From positions 14,856,169 through 14,920,168 of the forward strand of contig NC_087072.1 in assembly GCF_026151205.1 (NCBI RefSeq): a DNA stretch of 64,000 nucleotides, read 5' to 3'. The position numbers and the translations under genes are program-made. This DNA comes from Bolinopsis microptera (Eukaryota > Ctenophora > Tentaculata > Lobata > Bolinopsidae). Positions 48,131-59,075 of this stretch are shown in pieces (the stretch's first letter is position 1; each line of letters begins with the position of its first letter). The notes beneath the pieces are model-generated. The model searched no databases and was not told the origin of the DNA. It saw nothing but the letters and a program-made list of their open reading frames with translations.

Positions 48131-49316
48131 AGACCAAAAAATCTTACCTTGGTTACAATATTTGGTCACGACCTTAGTGGAGCTATCAACCAGCTCTTCG
48201 TCCTCATAATCAGAAAAATTGTCTTCACTCTCATGGTCTGATTCATCATCTGATTGTTGTTCACTACCATATGAGAGTGGAAATTGGAGACTCCGCCGTC
48301 TTTCAGAAATAACATTTCCATTATCACCTGAAAGATACGAACTTCCATAACTAGAAGAGGAAACAAAGAGTTCCTCTCCAATCTTGGATCCTCTTTTTAA
48401 GCTTTGGATTATAAGGTTACTCATCTTGACCGAACCTCCAAAATCAACAGCAATCTTTTTCTCTGGATGTTTGCTCCACTCAGAACGAAAGAGTGTCTTC
48501 CCCCGGGTATGAGCGGTTTTATGAACACTTGTACCACATTCAACATCAAGCGTATTCTCCACCTCTAATAGTCGGTTGTAACGACCCATGGCTTCAGGGA
48601 CTCTTAACTTGTAGAGTCGATTTGTGTGCGTCTACCGGAGTGCCGTCCAACCCTGATTCGAGCGAAGAGTTGTTCATTTTGATCAGACGATAAAAACCAC
48701 GGTACTACTGGTGCTTTGGGGTGATTACAAATCAAGTCGACAAAATACAAGACAAGTCCGTTAGCTGCGGATATTAAGTCTTTGAAGCTTTCTCTAGTTA
48801 TGAAGTTCTCGCTGGTATTTAATTTCTTCGAGTGTTCTCCCCACAGAGTGAAGAACGTGAAAACAGTCCACGCATTTTCAGCTCTTTCTGAAACAGTCAG
48901 CGATTTGTCATAAAACGCTGCCAGGAGCAAAAACCCGGCCTTAAGATAGGCCGAGAGGCTCAGAAATCCTGCTTGTTTTAGAACATCCCATTTAGCCGTT
49001 AGCTCTGCAGCACACTGCGGGTTTTGTCTATCAGAGTGCTGCAGAGTTGTAAGGGATACAGAGTCTCTGAATTCTTCACTTTCCGTAGCGAGTTTAAGAA
49101 TCATCCCCCAGTTTAGGGTGAATTTCGTGTCTTCGATCGAATCAGAATCGGCCATTATGATGAATCTAGTACTGAGGTAATGGAGACAGTTAACCAGTTT
49201 TTTCAACTCATGACAGATGTCCTGCATGGGAAAGTCTCCTGTTTTGTTGAAGTAAAATACTGGCGGGTACTCCAACTTCGACAGCTCGCTCTGACTGGCT
49301 GTTTTGATCCGTTCAT
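48131..49316 (-). pseudogene. Transposase remnant of the 2-kb DNA transposon
   Basis: An open stretch from about 49316 to 48604 contains FSSDQ-like WFLSSDQNEQLFARIRVGR and SGRRTQID, resembling the C-terminal E-x-LFA-x-IR region of some cut-and-paste transposases (P/THAP9-like proteins have a comparable E..F..IR). At 48604 a stop follows, and coding resumes in another frame (GRYNRLLEVENTLDVE, 48589 onward) to an acidic Ser-rich segment, consistent with a one-base frameshift. CAATACAG at about 49317 could be an acceptor, so upstream exons are missing. A further ORF at 47788-48126 may be its 3' exon. Superfamily not assigned. Confidence 0.5.
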
Positions 49317-49416
49317 CTGTATTGACCTAAGCCGCTGATCTCTGTACGAAACATGATTTCTCCCCTCAATTAGTCAAGGCTACTGCCAGATATTTCAAAA
49401 TTTGAGATATCTTATG

Positions 49417-49486
49417 ACCATTAATGACCATTAATGACCATTAATGACCATTAATGACCATTAATGACCATTAATGACCATTAATG
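49417..49486. repeat. Right subterminal array, seven copies of ACCATTAATG
   Basis: Same unit and same orientation as the left array, although the terminal repeats themselves are inverted. Confidence 0.95.
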
Positions 49487-49553
49487 ACAATGTCAGTTTC
49501 GGAAAAATCTCAAATACTGACATTAATGGTCGTTGCATTACCCCCGGGAAGTG

Positions 49554-49868
49554 TGTGATGATGGTATTAAAAAAAGATGTTCAGAAGAATGCTGGACCAC
49601 TTCAAACATGTGCAGGCCATGAAGGGGGGATCGAGGCAGCAATACATGCTATGGCAGAGGTGCACGATGATGAGGACACGGAAGCCATTTTGTTAGTGGA
49701 TGCTTCCAACGCATTCAACGCTCTCAATAGGACTGCTGCTACCAACAACATGCAGTATGTTTGCCCACCACTTGCTAAATATTTTGAGAACACCTACAGA
49801 GAACCAACAGACCTTTATGTGGCAAACAGCAAGGGAGTGATCATCAAGAGCTGCGAAGGTTCACTCAA
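49554..49868 (+). pseudogene. Middle segment of the PHD-RT ORF
   Basis: Continues the RT after the DNA transposon and contains the first catalytic block LLVDASNAFNALNR and the SCEG stretch, then stops at GGTTCACTCAA where the LINE begins. The expected continuation (GDN block) is at 54723. Confidence 0.8.
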
Positions 49869-49929
49869 CTTATTGGATCAACTTGGACCTCTGCAAGGCA
49901 GACAGAGATATTCGTTTTTTAGCCAGAAA

Positions 49930-51035
49930 GGAGAGGAAGAAGAGGCAGGAGGAAGCGAAGAAAAGAGAGACAGAGAAGACGAAGGAGGAAGCAAAGAAAA
50001 GAGAGCCAGAGAAGACAGAGGACAAAGCGGAGGCCGCAGTGCCCAGCAGTTAAATATTTTTTATACCAATGCTAACGGCCTATTTAATAAAATTGATGAA
50101 CTAAAATGTATTTTATCAGTGTATAAATCTATTGAGGTAATTTGTGTAACAGAAACTCATTTTAGTAGTGATATATTAGATGCCGAAATTTATATTGAAG
50201 GATTTAGTATGTTTAGAAAAGATAGAGATTTTAGAATTGACAATTCCACTGGCAGTATAAGTGGTGGAGGAGGCTCTGTAATTTATGTTAAAAACTGTTG
50301 TAATGCTTCACTAGTGAACTCTTTTTTAAAGGCACCGGATTCTTTAGCTGTTAATATTAACACATCAGGTGGAATGATTAGTATTTGTTGTATTTACAGA
50401 TCCACTTTATTGAATTTAGAACAGAATAATGCGTTAATATCTTGTATCAAGAGCATCTGTAGTGAAAGGAATGATTTTGAAACACTCCTTTTAGGAGATT
50501 TTAATTTACCAAATGTTTTATGGGAAACTGGTAGCATAAATAGTAATATTGCTAGCAAGAACCAGTTTTTAGTTACTCAACAGAAATTCATGGATGTTTT
50601 TAATGACAGTGGTTTAACTTGGTATTTCACCAGCGAGACAACTAGAATACGGCTTGTGAAGGATACTCTCCAGGAGAGTCTTCTTGATCAGGTCCTGTAT
50701 ACAAATGATGCTCTTGTCAACGGTTGTAAGATCGTTTCTCCGCTTGGTAAGAGTGATCATGTTGGGATGCTTGTCGAACTAGTTGTTTCGCCGGATACTA
50801 GCAAATGTTTAAAAGAGAAGATTATCAAACCTATATGGGGTAAGATTTCCTCTGAAGAGTTATTAAATTTTAGTTTGAAAAATATCGACTGGGATTATAG
50901 TTCTACCAATGATGTTCAAGATATGTGGGCTGAATTACATGGTAAACTGGAGACTGTTGCTGCAGCTGTTCCGACTGCTTCGGTTTATCTCGACAACAGA
51001 CCTGTTAAGTTGCCATGGAGTACATCTGCACTTAA
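49930..51035 (+). pseudogene. LINE ORF2, endonuclease half
   Basis: Contains the apurinic/apyrimidinic-type endonuclease that nicks target DNA; catalytic Glu in VTETHF, Asp/Asn in GDFNLP and the terminal SDH are visible. The frame runs into the TTAA insertion at 51032. The upstream start cannot be fixed because the reading frame is fused to the interrupted host element. Confidence 0.75.
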
Positions 51036-51762
51036 GGGGGCAGGGGGGGGGTCTTCATGGAAATTTTCTCAAAATCGACTTTTTAGTTGTTTCTGATAGA
51101 GGGGAGTGATATCTATCAGATGTTTTTAATCCGATAGAAAAATATTGATCCTAGCCGAAATTATCGCCGGTAAAAGGTCAGCGCTTGTGTGTAATTGTAT
51201 TGCGCGAGCGATTTTAGATCGCATGCCCTGAAAATCAAGTCTAAAAATCTATCTTCTCCTACATTTTTTGAGTAATCACCCTCAAACTTTCAGGATATGT
51301 TCTAAGGATCATTTAGAAGAGATTGTCCGGGCAAAATTTTGAGATAGGCCTTTAAACATTTTTTATTCGATTTTTAAAATCTTGGACCTCGAAAAATCGT
51401 CAAAAAACCAGGTCCAAGATTTTAAAAATCAAATAAAAAATGTTTAAAGGCCTATCTCAAAATTTTGCCCGGACAATCTCTTCTAAATGATCCTTAGAGC
51501 ATATCCTGAAAGTTTAAGGGTGATTGCTCAAAAAATGTAGGAGAAGATAGATTTTTAGACTCGATTTTCAGGGCACGCGATCTAAAATCGCTCGCGCAAT
51601 ACAATTACACACAAGCGCTGACCTTTTACCGGCGATAATTTCGGCTAGGATCAATATTTTTCTATCGGATTAAAAACATCTGATAGATATCACTCCCCTC
51701 TATCAGAAACAACTAAAAAGTCGATTTTGAGAAAATTTCCATGAAGACCCCCCCCTGCCCCC
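51036..51762. mobile_element. 727-bp foldback element at TTAA inside LINE ORF2
   Basis: Two near-identical arms (51036-51389 and 51410-51762) in inverted orientation around a 20-base loop, almost the entire element. Ends GGGGGCAGGGGGGG and TTAA on both sides (51032-51035, 51763-51766). TTAA duplication suggests piggyBac or Kolobok mobilisation. A diverged arm copy is at 590-850 and a related terminus at 36528. Confidence 0.88.
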
Positions 51763-53609
51763 TTAAACGAATGAGAAAGAATAAAGATAAAGCATGGGCT
51801 GAGTTTGATATTAATCCATCTGATGTTAATTTTAGTTATGCAAGTAGCAAACAACATACTTATGAAGTAGCAGAAATTAAAGCTAAAGTTAACTATGAAA
51901 AGAAAATTACATCTAATCTGAAGCAGAATTGTAAGTCTTTTTACTCTTATTTACGAAATAAACGTCAAATTAAATCAAGTGTTGTTTCTTTAGATAAAGG
52001 AGATGGTACACGCACAGATAGTTCGACTGAGTCAGCTGAGGTACTCGCAAGTGCCTTTAGCTCTGTTTTTGTGCGTGAACCACCTGGCCCTCTCCCTAAA
52101 ACTGAGAATTTAAGACCTGACAATGAGAGTATTGATGATATTGATGATATGGAAGTCAGCAGTTCTGATATAAAAAAGCAACTTTTAAAGCTTAACATTT
52201 TTAAGAGTTCTGGTCCGGATGGTGTTCATCCGAAGTTGTTGAAATCGCTAGCTTATGACAACAATTTTGTTGAAGCATTAACTAAATTATTTCAAAAGTG
52301 TTCAGACACAGGATCTTTACCTGCAGTGTGGAAATCTGCATCTGTTGTAGCATTGTTTAAAAAGGGTATTAAATCGGACCCCTTAAATTATAGACCAGTT
52401 TCATTAACTTGTATTTTGTGCAAAGTGTATGAAAAGTTGGTGAGAGCACATGTATTACATTTTCTAGAACATCGAATTTCGAAGCATCAGCATGGATTTG
52501 TTAAGGGTAAATCGTGTTTATCTAATCTTTTAGAGACATTTGATGACATTCTTGACATTTTAGATGAAGGTGCCCCGGTTGATCTTCTATACTTTGATTT
52601 TAGTAAGGCATTCGACACAGTCCCCCACTTTAGACTTCTGTCTAAATTGGAAGGCTTTGGTGTCAAAGGAAAGGTTTTAGATGTTATTAAAGATTTTCTG
52701 ACAGACAGGACTATGAGGGTTTCTGTAGAAGGACAATGGTCCGAGGTTAAACATGTTTTATCTGGTGTTCCTCAGGGGTCAGTTCTAGGCCCTCTCCTAT
52801 TCATTCTGTATATTAATGATTTGCCTGACCTTGTAAAAAATAAGATAAAGTTATTTGCTGATGATCTTAAATTAATTGGTAATGCAGCTAACCACGGTAG
52901 TGTTGCTGAAGATATCGAAGAATTAGAAGTTTGGGAAAGTATTTGGCTTTTACAATTTAATCCTGCCAAGTGCAAAGTAGTGCACATTAATTTTAACAAC
53001 AATCCTAATTTAAATTATAAGGTAAACGGTATAGAACTTGAAGTATCTGCACAGGAAAAAGATTTGGGGGTTATTACCCATAGCTCCCTGCTTTGGAATG
53101 AACAGATCAAAGCATGTATCGCTAAGGCAAATCGTATGATTTGTTGGATTGTAAGGAATTTAGTTATTAGAGAAAAGGTTGTTATGATTGCTATATATAA
53201 AGCTTTAATAAGACCTCATCTTGAGTATTGTGTCCAATTGTGGAATCCACCTGCGGCTCATGGAAGTTGGGGGACTGTTTTGGAGCTGGAGAGCGTCCAG
53301 AGGCGGTTTACCTGTCTGATTGATGAGGTGGGTACTCTTCCTTACAGCCGTAGACTGGAAATCGTCAATTTGACAACGCTGGCAGAGCGGCGAATACGTG
53401 GGGACCTTATTGAAGCTTTTAAGGTTATTAATGGTATGACTGATTATGGTTCAGACTTGTTCAGACCAAGCAGATCAGGTCTTAATCTGGTTTCATCCAA
53501 TAGATGTAGTAAAAGTGTGACAAAGGCAAGAATATCCAGAAGTCTTTTCTCCCGGAGCGAGTTATTCCATATTGGAACAAACTCCCTCCGGACGTCAAGA
53601 ACTCTGTGA
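51763..53609 (+). pseudogene. LINE ORF2, reverse-transcriptase half
   Basis: Continues in the same frame as the endonuclease half once the foldback element and one TTAA are ignored. All RT blocks are present, including the FADD catalytic motif. The C-terminal part (LIRPHLEYCVQLWNP, VQRRFTC) is typical of CR1-like LINEs. Near 53560 the frame shifts by one base: the conserved VIPYWNKLPPDVKNS stretch lies in another frame and leads into 53606-53839, the C-terminus. Confidence 0.8.
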
Positions 53610-53999
53610 CAGTTTTAGGTTTTAAAATTAAATTAGAAGGATATAAGATAGATATGATTTCTAAAAGTATTACAAATGATTGCTTTTTTTGGAATGTTTC
53701 TAATGAAGTTTTAGTAAGAATCGAGGGAGCCAGTTATGTCAGTAATAAAGAGAAACATAACAATTATCTTTGGTTCCATCCTTATGTGGCAAAGAAGCGT
53801 TTTATAAATCTTTATTCCACTGGGAAGTTTTTAAAATAGGATAATGTTTTTGATGAAATTGTTTTTAAATATTGTATTTGATAATTAATTAATGTTGGTG
53901 GGGAAATATTTATATATTTTTTCACACAGTGCGATGATAGTTTGTAGACATGTGTGATGATGTGATGTCATAAATTTTACTTTACTTTACTTTTTTGAT

Positions 54000-54706
54000 T
54001 GAAATAAATTTTCGTGCACATACAGAATGAATGGTTAATAATTTAATATATATGTAGACCAAGGTCTGTGCACGGGATGCTTCCTGGAAGAATCCAGTTC
54101 TTTTAGCGGGGCACCCTACCTAAAGCCAAATTGAGATATAATAATCATATTCCTAGAGAAATAATCAGAAATCGAATACCAATCAAATAATGTGATATAT
54201 AGGAGTAGTAACCATATTTACTATGCAAAATGCCCCAACCACATAGTGTAAATTTATATAGAATTCAAATTCCATATCATCATTAAACCTCAATAGTCAA
54301 TATAATAGCCCAAGCAAAATTAAATAACTTCTTATATACCTTACTGTCATACTACAAATTAATTAAACATTTGAAATCTGTTAACCAGAAAATAAATTTC
54401 TAAACCTAATGCAAGTGAAATAATTTAGATGCAATAATGAATGCCTAATGTGAGTATCATCTGTCAATGTCCTTGTAAAAAAGTCTGTAAAAGAGATATG
54501 AGTAACTAATATAGAAGAAAAAACAGGAAGTTGTCGTCTGTTGAAAAATAAATAAAATATCTAGAATATAAATTAGAATATAAAATAACATTCAGTCAAT
54601 GTGTCGTCAATAAACTGTACAATTATCAAATGTTAAAACTGGGTGATACAGTCACCAAAAATAAATACTAAGTATAATAAGTAAATAAATTAAATGTGGT
54701 CTATAA
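54000..54706. mobile_element. Probable small insertion in the LINE tail
   Basis: The LINE tail repeat ACTTTACTTT occurs on both sides of this ~0.7-kb AT-rich stretch, as if a target site had been duplicated. Its left edge, read on the minus strand, ends in an A-rich tail (ATTTCAATCAAAAAA), suggesting a SINE or truncated LINE on the minus strand. No coding region. Identity unknown. Confidence 0.35.
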
Positions 54707-54722
54707 AACTACTTTACTTTAA

Positions 54723-56336
54723 GGAGACAATATTGCCACTGGTGGATATGCTCTTAGCACCAAGCCACTTATCGACCGCCTGAGAAACATCATCAAACAG
54801 GTGTGGTTTGCCGATGATAGTGCTGCTGGAGGGAAATTGGAGGCAGTGTATAAGTGGTTGAAGGAGTTGCTCCAAGTTGGACCTAAGTATGGTTATTTTC
54901 CTAACCCATCTAAAAGAATTCTAGTAGTGAAGGACCCTCAGATGATCGACCAGGCCAAGGCATTGTTTGGAGAGTTCAATATGCAAATAACATCAGGCAC
55001 AAGGCATCTTGGTGCAGTACTTGGCAATACAGGTGTCAAAGATCAGTACATTGCCGATAAGGTCCAAGGGTGGTGCGAAGACATCAAGATGCTAGCTGAT
55101 ATTGCAGAATCTGAGCCTCAAGCAGCCTATTCAGCCTACATCTCTGGCATACAACACCGATGGAAGTTTGTTCAAAGGACTGTTCCTCATATCTCTGAAG
55201 CCATGGAGCCGCTAGAACATGAAATAAGACAAAAGCTTCTGCCAAAGATGCTGGGCAGGGAGATTTCAGACTTTGAGAGGGACGTGTTAAGTCTACCAAT
55301 AAGATTGGGAGGATTGGGCATTGGTAAACCCCACGAGGAATGCCAGTCTGAGTACACAGCTTCCAAGCTACTCACCACCGAGCTTACAAAGGCAATAGTG
55401 GACCAACAGGAAGTTTACTCTGCATCCAGTAACCTCACCAAATCAGGGAAAGAAATGATAAAAAATTTGAAGAATTCCGAGCTCCAAGCCAAGTTTAACG
55501 CTATAGCTGAAAGATGTGGCACCTCCTCTAAGAGAGCACTACTAACAGCAAGAGAAAAGGGAGCGTCCAGTTGGCTTAACACATTTCCACTTCAGCAGTA
55601 TGGCTACACTCTGAACAAAGAGGAGTTTCGAGACGGTGTCTGCTTACGCTACAGTTGGTGGATACCAAACACTCCCATCACCTGTGGATGTGGGAAAACA
55701 AGTGATCTTGACCACCTTCTCACCTGTAAGCTAGGGGGCTACATGATAATGACCCACAACAACATCAGAGACACAATGGCAAATCTACTTCGTGAGGTAT
55801 GTCATGATGTAAAAGTTGAACCCCAGCTACAGAAGGTGAATGAGGGTGACTGCCTCAACCCCAAGACTATAACAGGTGACCAAGCTCGGCTTGATGTATC
55901 TGCTAGAGGAGTTTGGACTCCATTTGATAAGACCTTTCTTGACATAAGGGTTTCACACCCCAATTGCTTATCAAACAGGACAAAAACTCTTCAAGAAGCA
56001 TACGAAGAGAACGAGAAAGAGAAGAAGGACGAGTACTTGGAGAGAGTGTTGAATGTGGAGAAGGCTACCTTCACCCCGGCTGTATTCCTCACATTTGGAG
56101 GAATGTCTAAAGAGTGTAAGCAGTTCGTCAACAGAGTAGCAGACCTCGTTGCAAGAAAAAGGAAGGAAAGGTACTGCGATGTAGTAAGACACGTGAGAAC
56201 TAGGATAAGATTTGCAATGTTGAGAACAACTCTTATTGCTCTACGAGGGTACCGAGGAAAGAAGGTGGACACCAAACGTGAGATTCAGCTATCAGAAGTT
56301 TCATACAACCTCATCCCTGCCCCTGTAATGGAGTAG
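54723..56336 (+). pseudogene. 3' part of the PHD-RT ORF
   Basis: Begins with GDNIATGGYALSTKPLIDRL and continues through VWFADDSAAGG (catalytic Asp pair), HLGAVLG, LPIRLGGLGIGKP, CGCGKTSDLDHLLTC (zinc-ligand-like), EPQLQK, RLDVSARGVW and FTPAVFLTFGG to a TAG at 56334-56336. No internal stop; well preserved, so the element died recently. Confidence 0.8.
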
Positions 56337-56900
56337 ATCATGTGTTTTGTTAAAATGTTTTTGAAAAAATTATTAGTAGCAATGAATTGTGCTCTGCCAA
56401 TTGCAACACTTAAAATTTGATTGTGCTCTGCCAATTGCATCACTTGATTTAATTGAATGTATATATATACTGTTTGACATATTTTTCAAATATAATGGTT
56501 GTAAAATATAAAAAAATAACAATGCGCACGGGCACATATGTATGTATGCTCACTCGCTCGCACGCACGGTCGCAAAGCTACCATATCCAAAAAAACCTCG
56601 TTCGCTAACCCTTCTCCTTGACTCTTTTGTGCCTTACGTTGTTGTAATTACGTTAATTAATTTAAGGCAAGAAAATGGACAAAAAATACGAGATTTACAA
56701 CCTCATCCCTGCCTCTATGTTGATAGAGTAGATGTGTATATATTTGGTTGTTGATATTTCAAATAATATTGGTAGCAGTGAAAAATTTTCGTTACCTGTG
56801 TATTGTGCTCTGCCAATTGCATCACTAACTTGAATGATGAAGTTCCAATTGTACTCACAATTTTTAATTGAATGTATTTTAAAATTTAGCCTCAAAAAAA
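56337..56900 (+). repeat. Partially duplicated 3' end of the PHD-RT element
   Basis: The end-of-ORF sequence ACAACCTCATCCCTGCC occurs at 56307 and again at about 56698, and TGTGCTCTGCCAATTGCA recurs near 56389, 56422 and 56806, with TTTAATTGAATGTAT after two of them. This is a tandem or adjacent 3'-truncated second copy of the element terminus. Confidence 0.7.
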
Positions 56901-59075
56901 TTACGTTGTGTTTGAAGTGTTTTACATTTAATAACTCGACAGTTAGTATCGGCAGTATCTTCGGTTCACAGTTTGCGGTTGGGATGGATATGGGATAGAT
57001 ATTACATTTTTAATTTCAGTATTTGCTTCAACTAAGACATTTTTGCTTCAACTAAGACATTTTTTATATGGTCGGCAAAATATTGATTACGTGACCGATA
57101 GAAGTTTCCCCCATATCTCGCCAGCTCTAAAGTTGACGGATGATACTCGCTTAAATTTTTTAAAAGTAGTGCACACCACTTTCTTCTTGAGGCAAGTGCT
57201 GCAAAGTACTAGCGCGCGCCGGGAAATATATACGTACACCAAAACCTTTTTTGCGCTGGACAGTCGATTTGATTTAATTTTATGTGCATAAAAGTATAAA
57301 TTAAAATAATATTATTTAACATAATTTTAAAATTTTTCCTTTTAAAAATATTCGCTTATTCTAATTATTTCTTTTTGCACTTTTTTTTTCGATGTGGTAA
57401 GATTTGTCACTATTATAACTATAGCTATTTTTTTAAATCAGCCAAAATGCAAAAACCATGAATAATGAAAAATGACAGCGCGCTTGTAGTTTTTCCATTA
57501 CTTATGGACTAGCCCGGCGCGCGCTATTTCGTAGCACGTGCAGCTCTAATAGAAGAAAGCGGCGCGCGCTACAACGAAGAAATTTAGACAAATAACATCC
57601 GCCATAACTTGTAGTTTAAATTTTTATAAACACTCAAGGCTTGAAATAAGTTGTATCGCGTGGTGACCCCCATTGTCGCTTCACTATGTAGAGTTTCGAC
57701 AATACAGGGGGAGCCGCGCACTCGTGCGCGGCGGGACATACAACGTATGACAAGAAATAAGTTTTAAAAATTGCTATTGTCAATTGTATCCGCTGGGCTC
57801 ACAACAGTCTTGTACATAGTAAAGCAAAGTATTATTATTTATATTATAAACATTTAGTTAATTCAGCTGGCTTGGTGAACACTGAACACTCGTCAACGTA
57901 AATTACATTGGGCAATGCGCTTAAATTCTGTCATTCCACCATATTGCATCATGCATATTATATTTTTTATTTTCAATTATTGGTGTTTATGAACTTGGAA
58001 TCCTCAGGTGAAACGTAAAATAAAAGTATTTAATGCATTGAGCAGAAAATGCCCGTACATAGCAATAGTAAGACCTTTAATTTATTTTTGACAAATATTT
58101 TACGAGTATTATATCATTGATAATTCGTTAATCGACTTGCGAATTGATTGCGCGGCTCAAATTGTAGATTAGTACAATCGAGCGCTATCTGAACAAACCT
58201 TTTTGTTACGTTTGGCTTTCCAAATTTGCACGCAACCTCTTCGTACCCCTTTTTCGTTATTATATACGACTTTTTAATATTTGCCACAAGTTGTTGTAAG
58301 ATATTTTTTGTTCATAATGAGTCATGTTGATGAATTGTTGTGGTCAGCCAGTCGGCTTTATAATTGATCCAGCAGAACAATCTTACTTCTGAATAAAATT
58401 CCGCATTCTTGATTCTTTGTTTAACGAAGCAACACAACATTACTTCTTAATTAGCGATTGGTATCTGAAAACACAATCCATTGATGGACACATCTTTATG
58501 AAACTTTTGTCTCCTTGCCGCTGATTCTTTGGTCATAGACTAGTAACCTGATGCCATAACCAGGATTCAACCAGGACATGACCAGGACACAACCTGGACA
58601 TCACCATGTCATAACCAGGACAGTCAGGCGTCATATCCTGGTCATATCCAGGTCATAACCACGTCACAACTGAAAAAGGTAGTCACGAACCGGCTATTAA
58701 AAGCGGTCACTAGAAGGTAAGTAGCCGGTCACTAGCCGGCTACTAGTTTCTTTATCGAATTAAGAGTGGCTACTTGGCGGTCAATAGCTTTTGATTAGCC
58801 GACTCGATTAGTGACTACTTTTTAGTTATGACCTGGTTATCATGCCTGGTTATCAAACTTCTGGCCCATGGGACTGCACATTGAAAACCCTGCTTCTCCG
58901 CTTGATTTTAATTAGAAAAATATGTTTATTTTTAAAAATTACGATTGTAATTAAAAAACTTTTGGAAATATTGGATATGCAATAATCTCAAGTCTCAACC
59001 ACATTTCTAGCCATATAAGATGAACTCCCTCTCAATTTCAAATATGTCACTTACTAAATCGTTCATCAATTAATA
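56901..59075. other. Intergenic, with CG-rich motif cluster and short repeats
   Basis: No gene recognised. CGCGCG-containing motifs (about 57212, 57478, 57516, 57561) stand out against the AT-rich background. At about 58555-58670 a degenerate 10-11 bp repeat around AACCAGGACA occurs in both orientations, followed by inverted TAGCCGG/CCGGCTA motifs to 58745. Confidence 0.5.

Larger units (their letters stand above)
47495..49545 (-). mobile_element. 2051-bp DNA transposon with 8-bp target duplication, inside the PHD-RT ORF
   Basis: Flanked by GGGAAGTG at 47487-47494 and 49546-49553. Terminal inverted repeats of 25 bp begin GGGGGTGATGCAACGACCAT (left) and GGGGGTAATGCAACGACCAT (right, read inward). 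Inside each end lie six or seven copies of ACCATTAATG, then a short hairpin ATGTCAGT...ACTGACAT. An 8-bp duplication fits hAT, P, Merlin or Novosib types; the termini do not settle which. The transposase remnant reads on the minus strand. Confidence 0.85.
49869..54722 (+). mobile_element. CR1/Jockey-type LINE inserted in the PHD-RT element
   Basis: Encodes an AP-type endonuclease (NIFYTNANGLFNKIDEL, VTETHF, LLGDFNLP, KSDH; 50050-50780) and a reverse transcriptase (KSSGPDGVHPKLLK, LNYRPVSLTCILCKVYEK, FDFSKAFDTVPH, GVPQGSVLGPLLFILYINDLP, FADDLKLIG; 52190-52880). The order and motifs are those of CR1/L2/Rex-like LINEs. No ORF1 is present, so it is probably 5' truncated; a purine-rich Glu/Lys/Arg repeat occupies 49930-50035. 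It ends in an ACTTT microsatellite tail abutting the host element at 54723. It is itself split by a foldback element and has a frameshift near 53560. Confidence 0.85.
46252..56336 (+). mobile_element. PHD-finger reverse-transcriptase retroelement, interrupted by three nested insertions
   Basis: Element segments are 46252-47494, 49554-49868 and 54723-56336, about 1060 codons when inserts are ignored. The N-terminus has a PHD-type C4HC3 finger (CGKC...CVKC...H..C...C..C, 46430-46580). The reverse transcriptase follows: LVPLDKCPGLRPIGIGEILRR, active-site block ILLVDASNAFNALNR, then across the second insertion GDN and the WFADDSAAGG catalytic block, and a long C-terminal region with EARLDVSARG-like QARLDVSARGVW and CGCGK...H cysteines. 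I know this family as abundant in cnidarian and sponge genomes without a confident clade name. Defects: a 14-bp tandem duplication just after the ATG at 46252, one in-frame TAA at 46749, a one-base loss at the LINE junction, plus the insertions. Confidence 0.8.

Noticed and set aside
47510-49486. ACCATTAATG arrays as a CRISPR array
   Set aside because: Units are directly contiguous without spacers and lie inside transposon ends in an animal genome.
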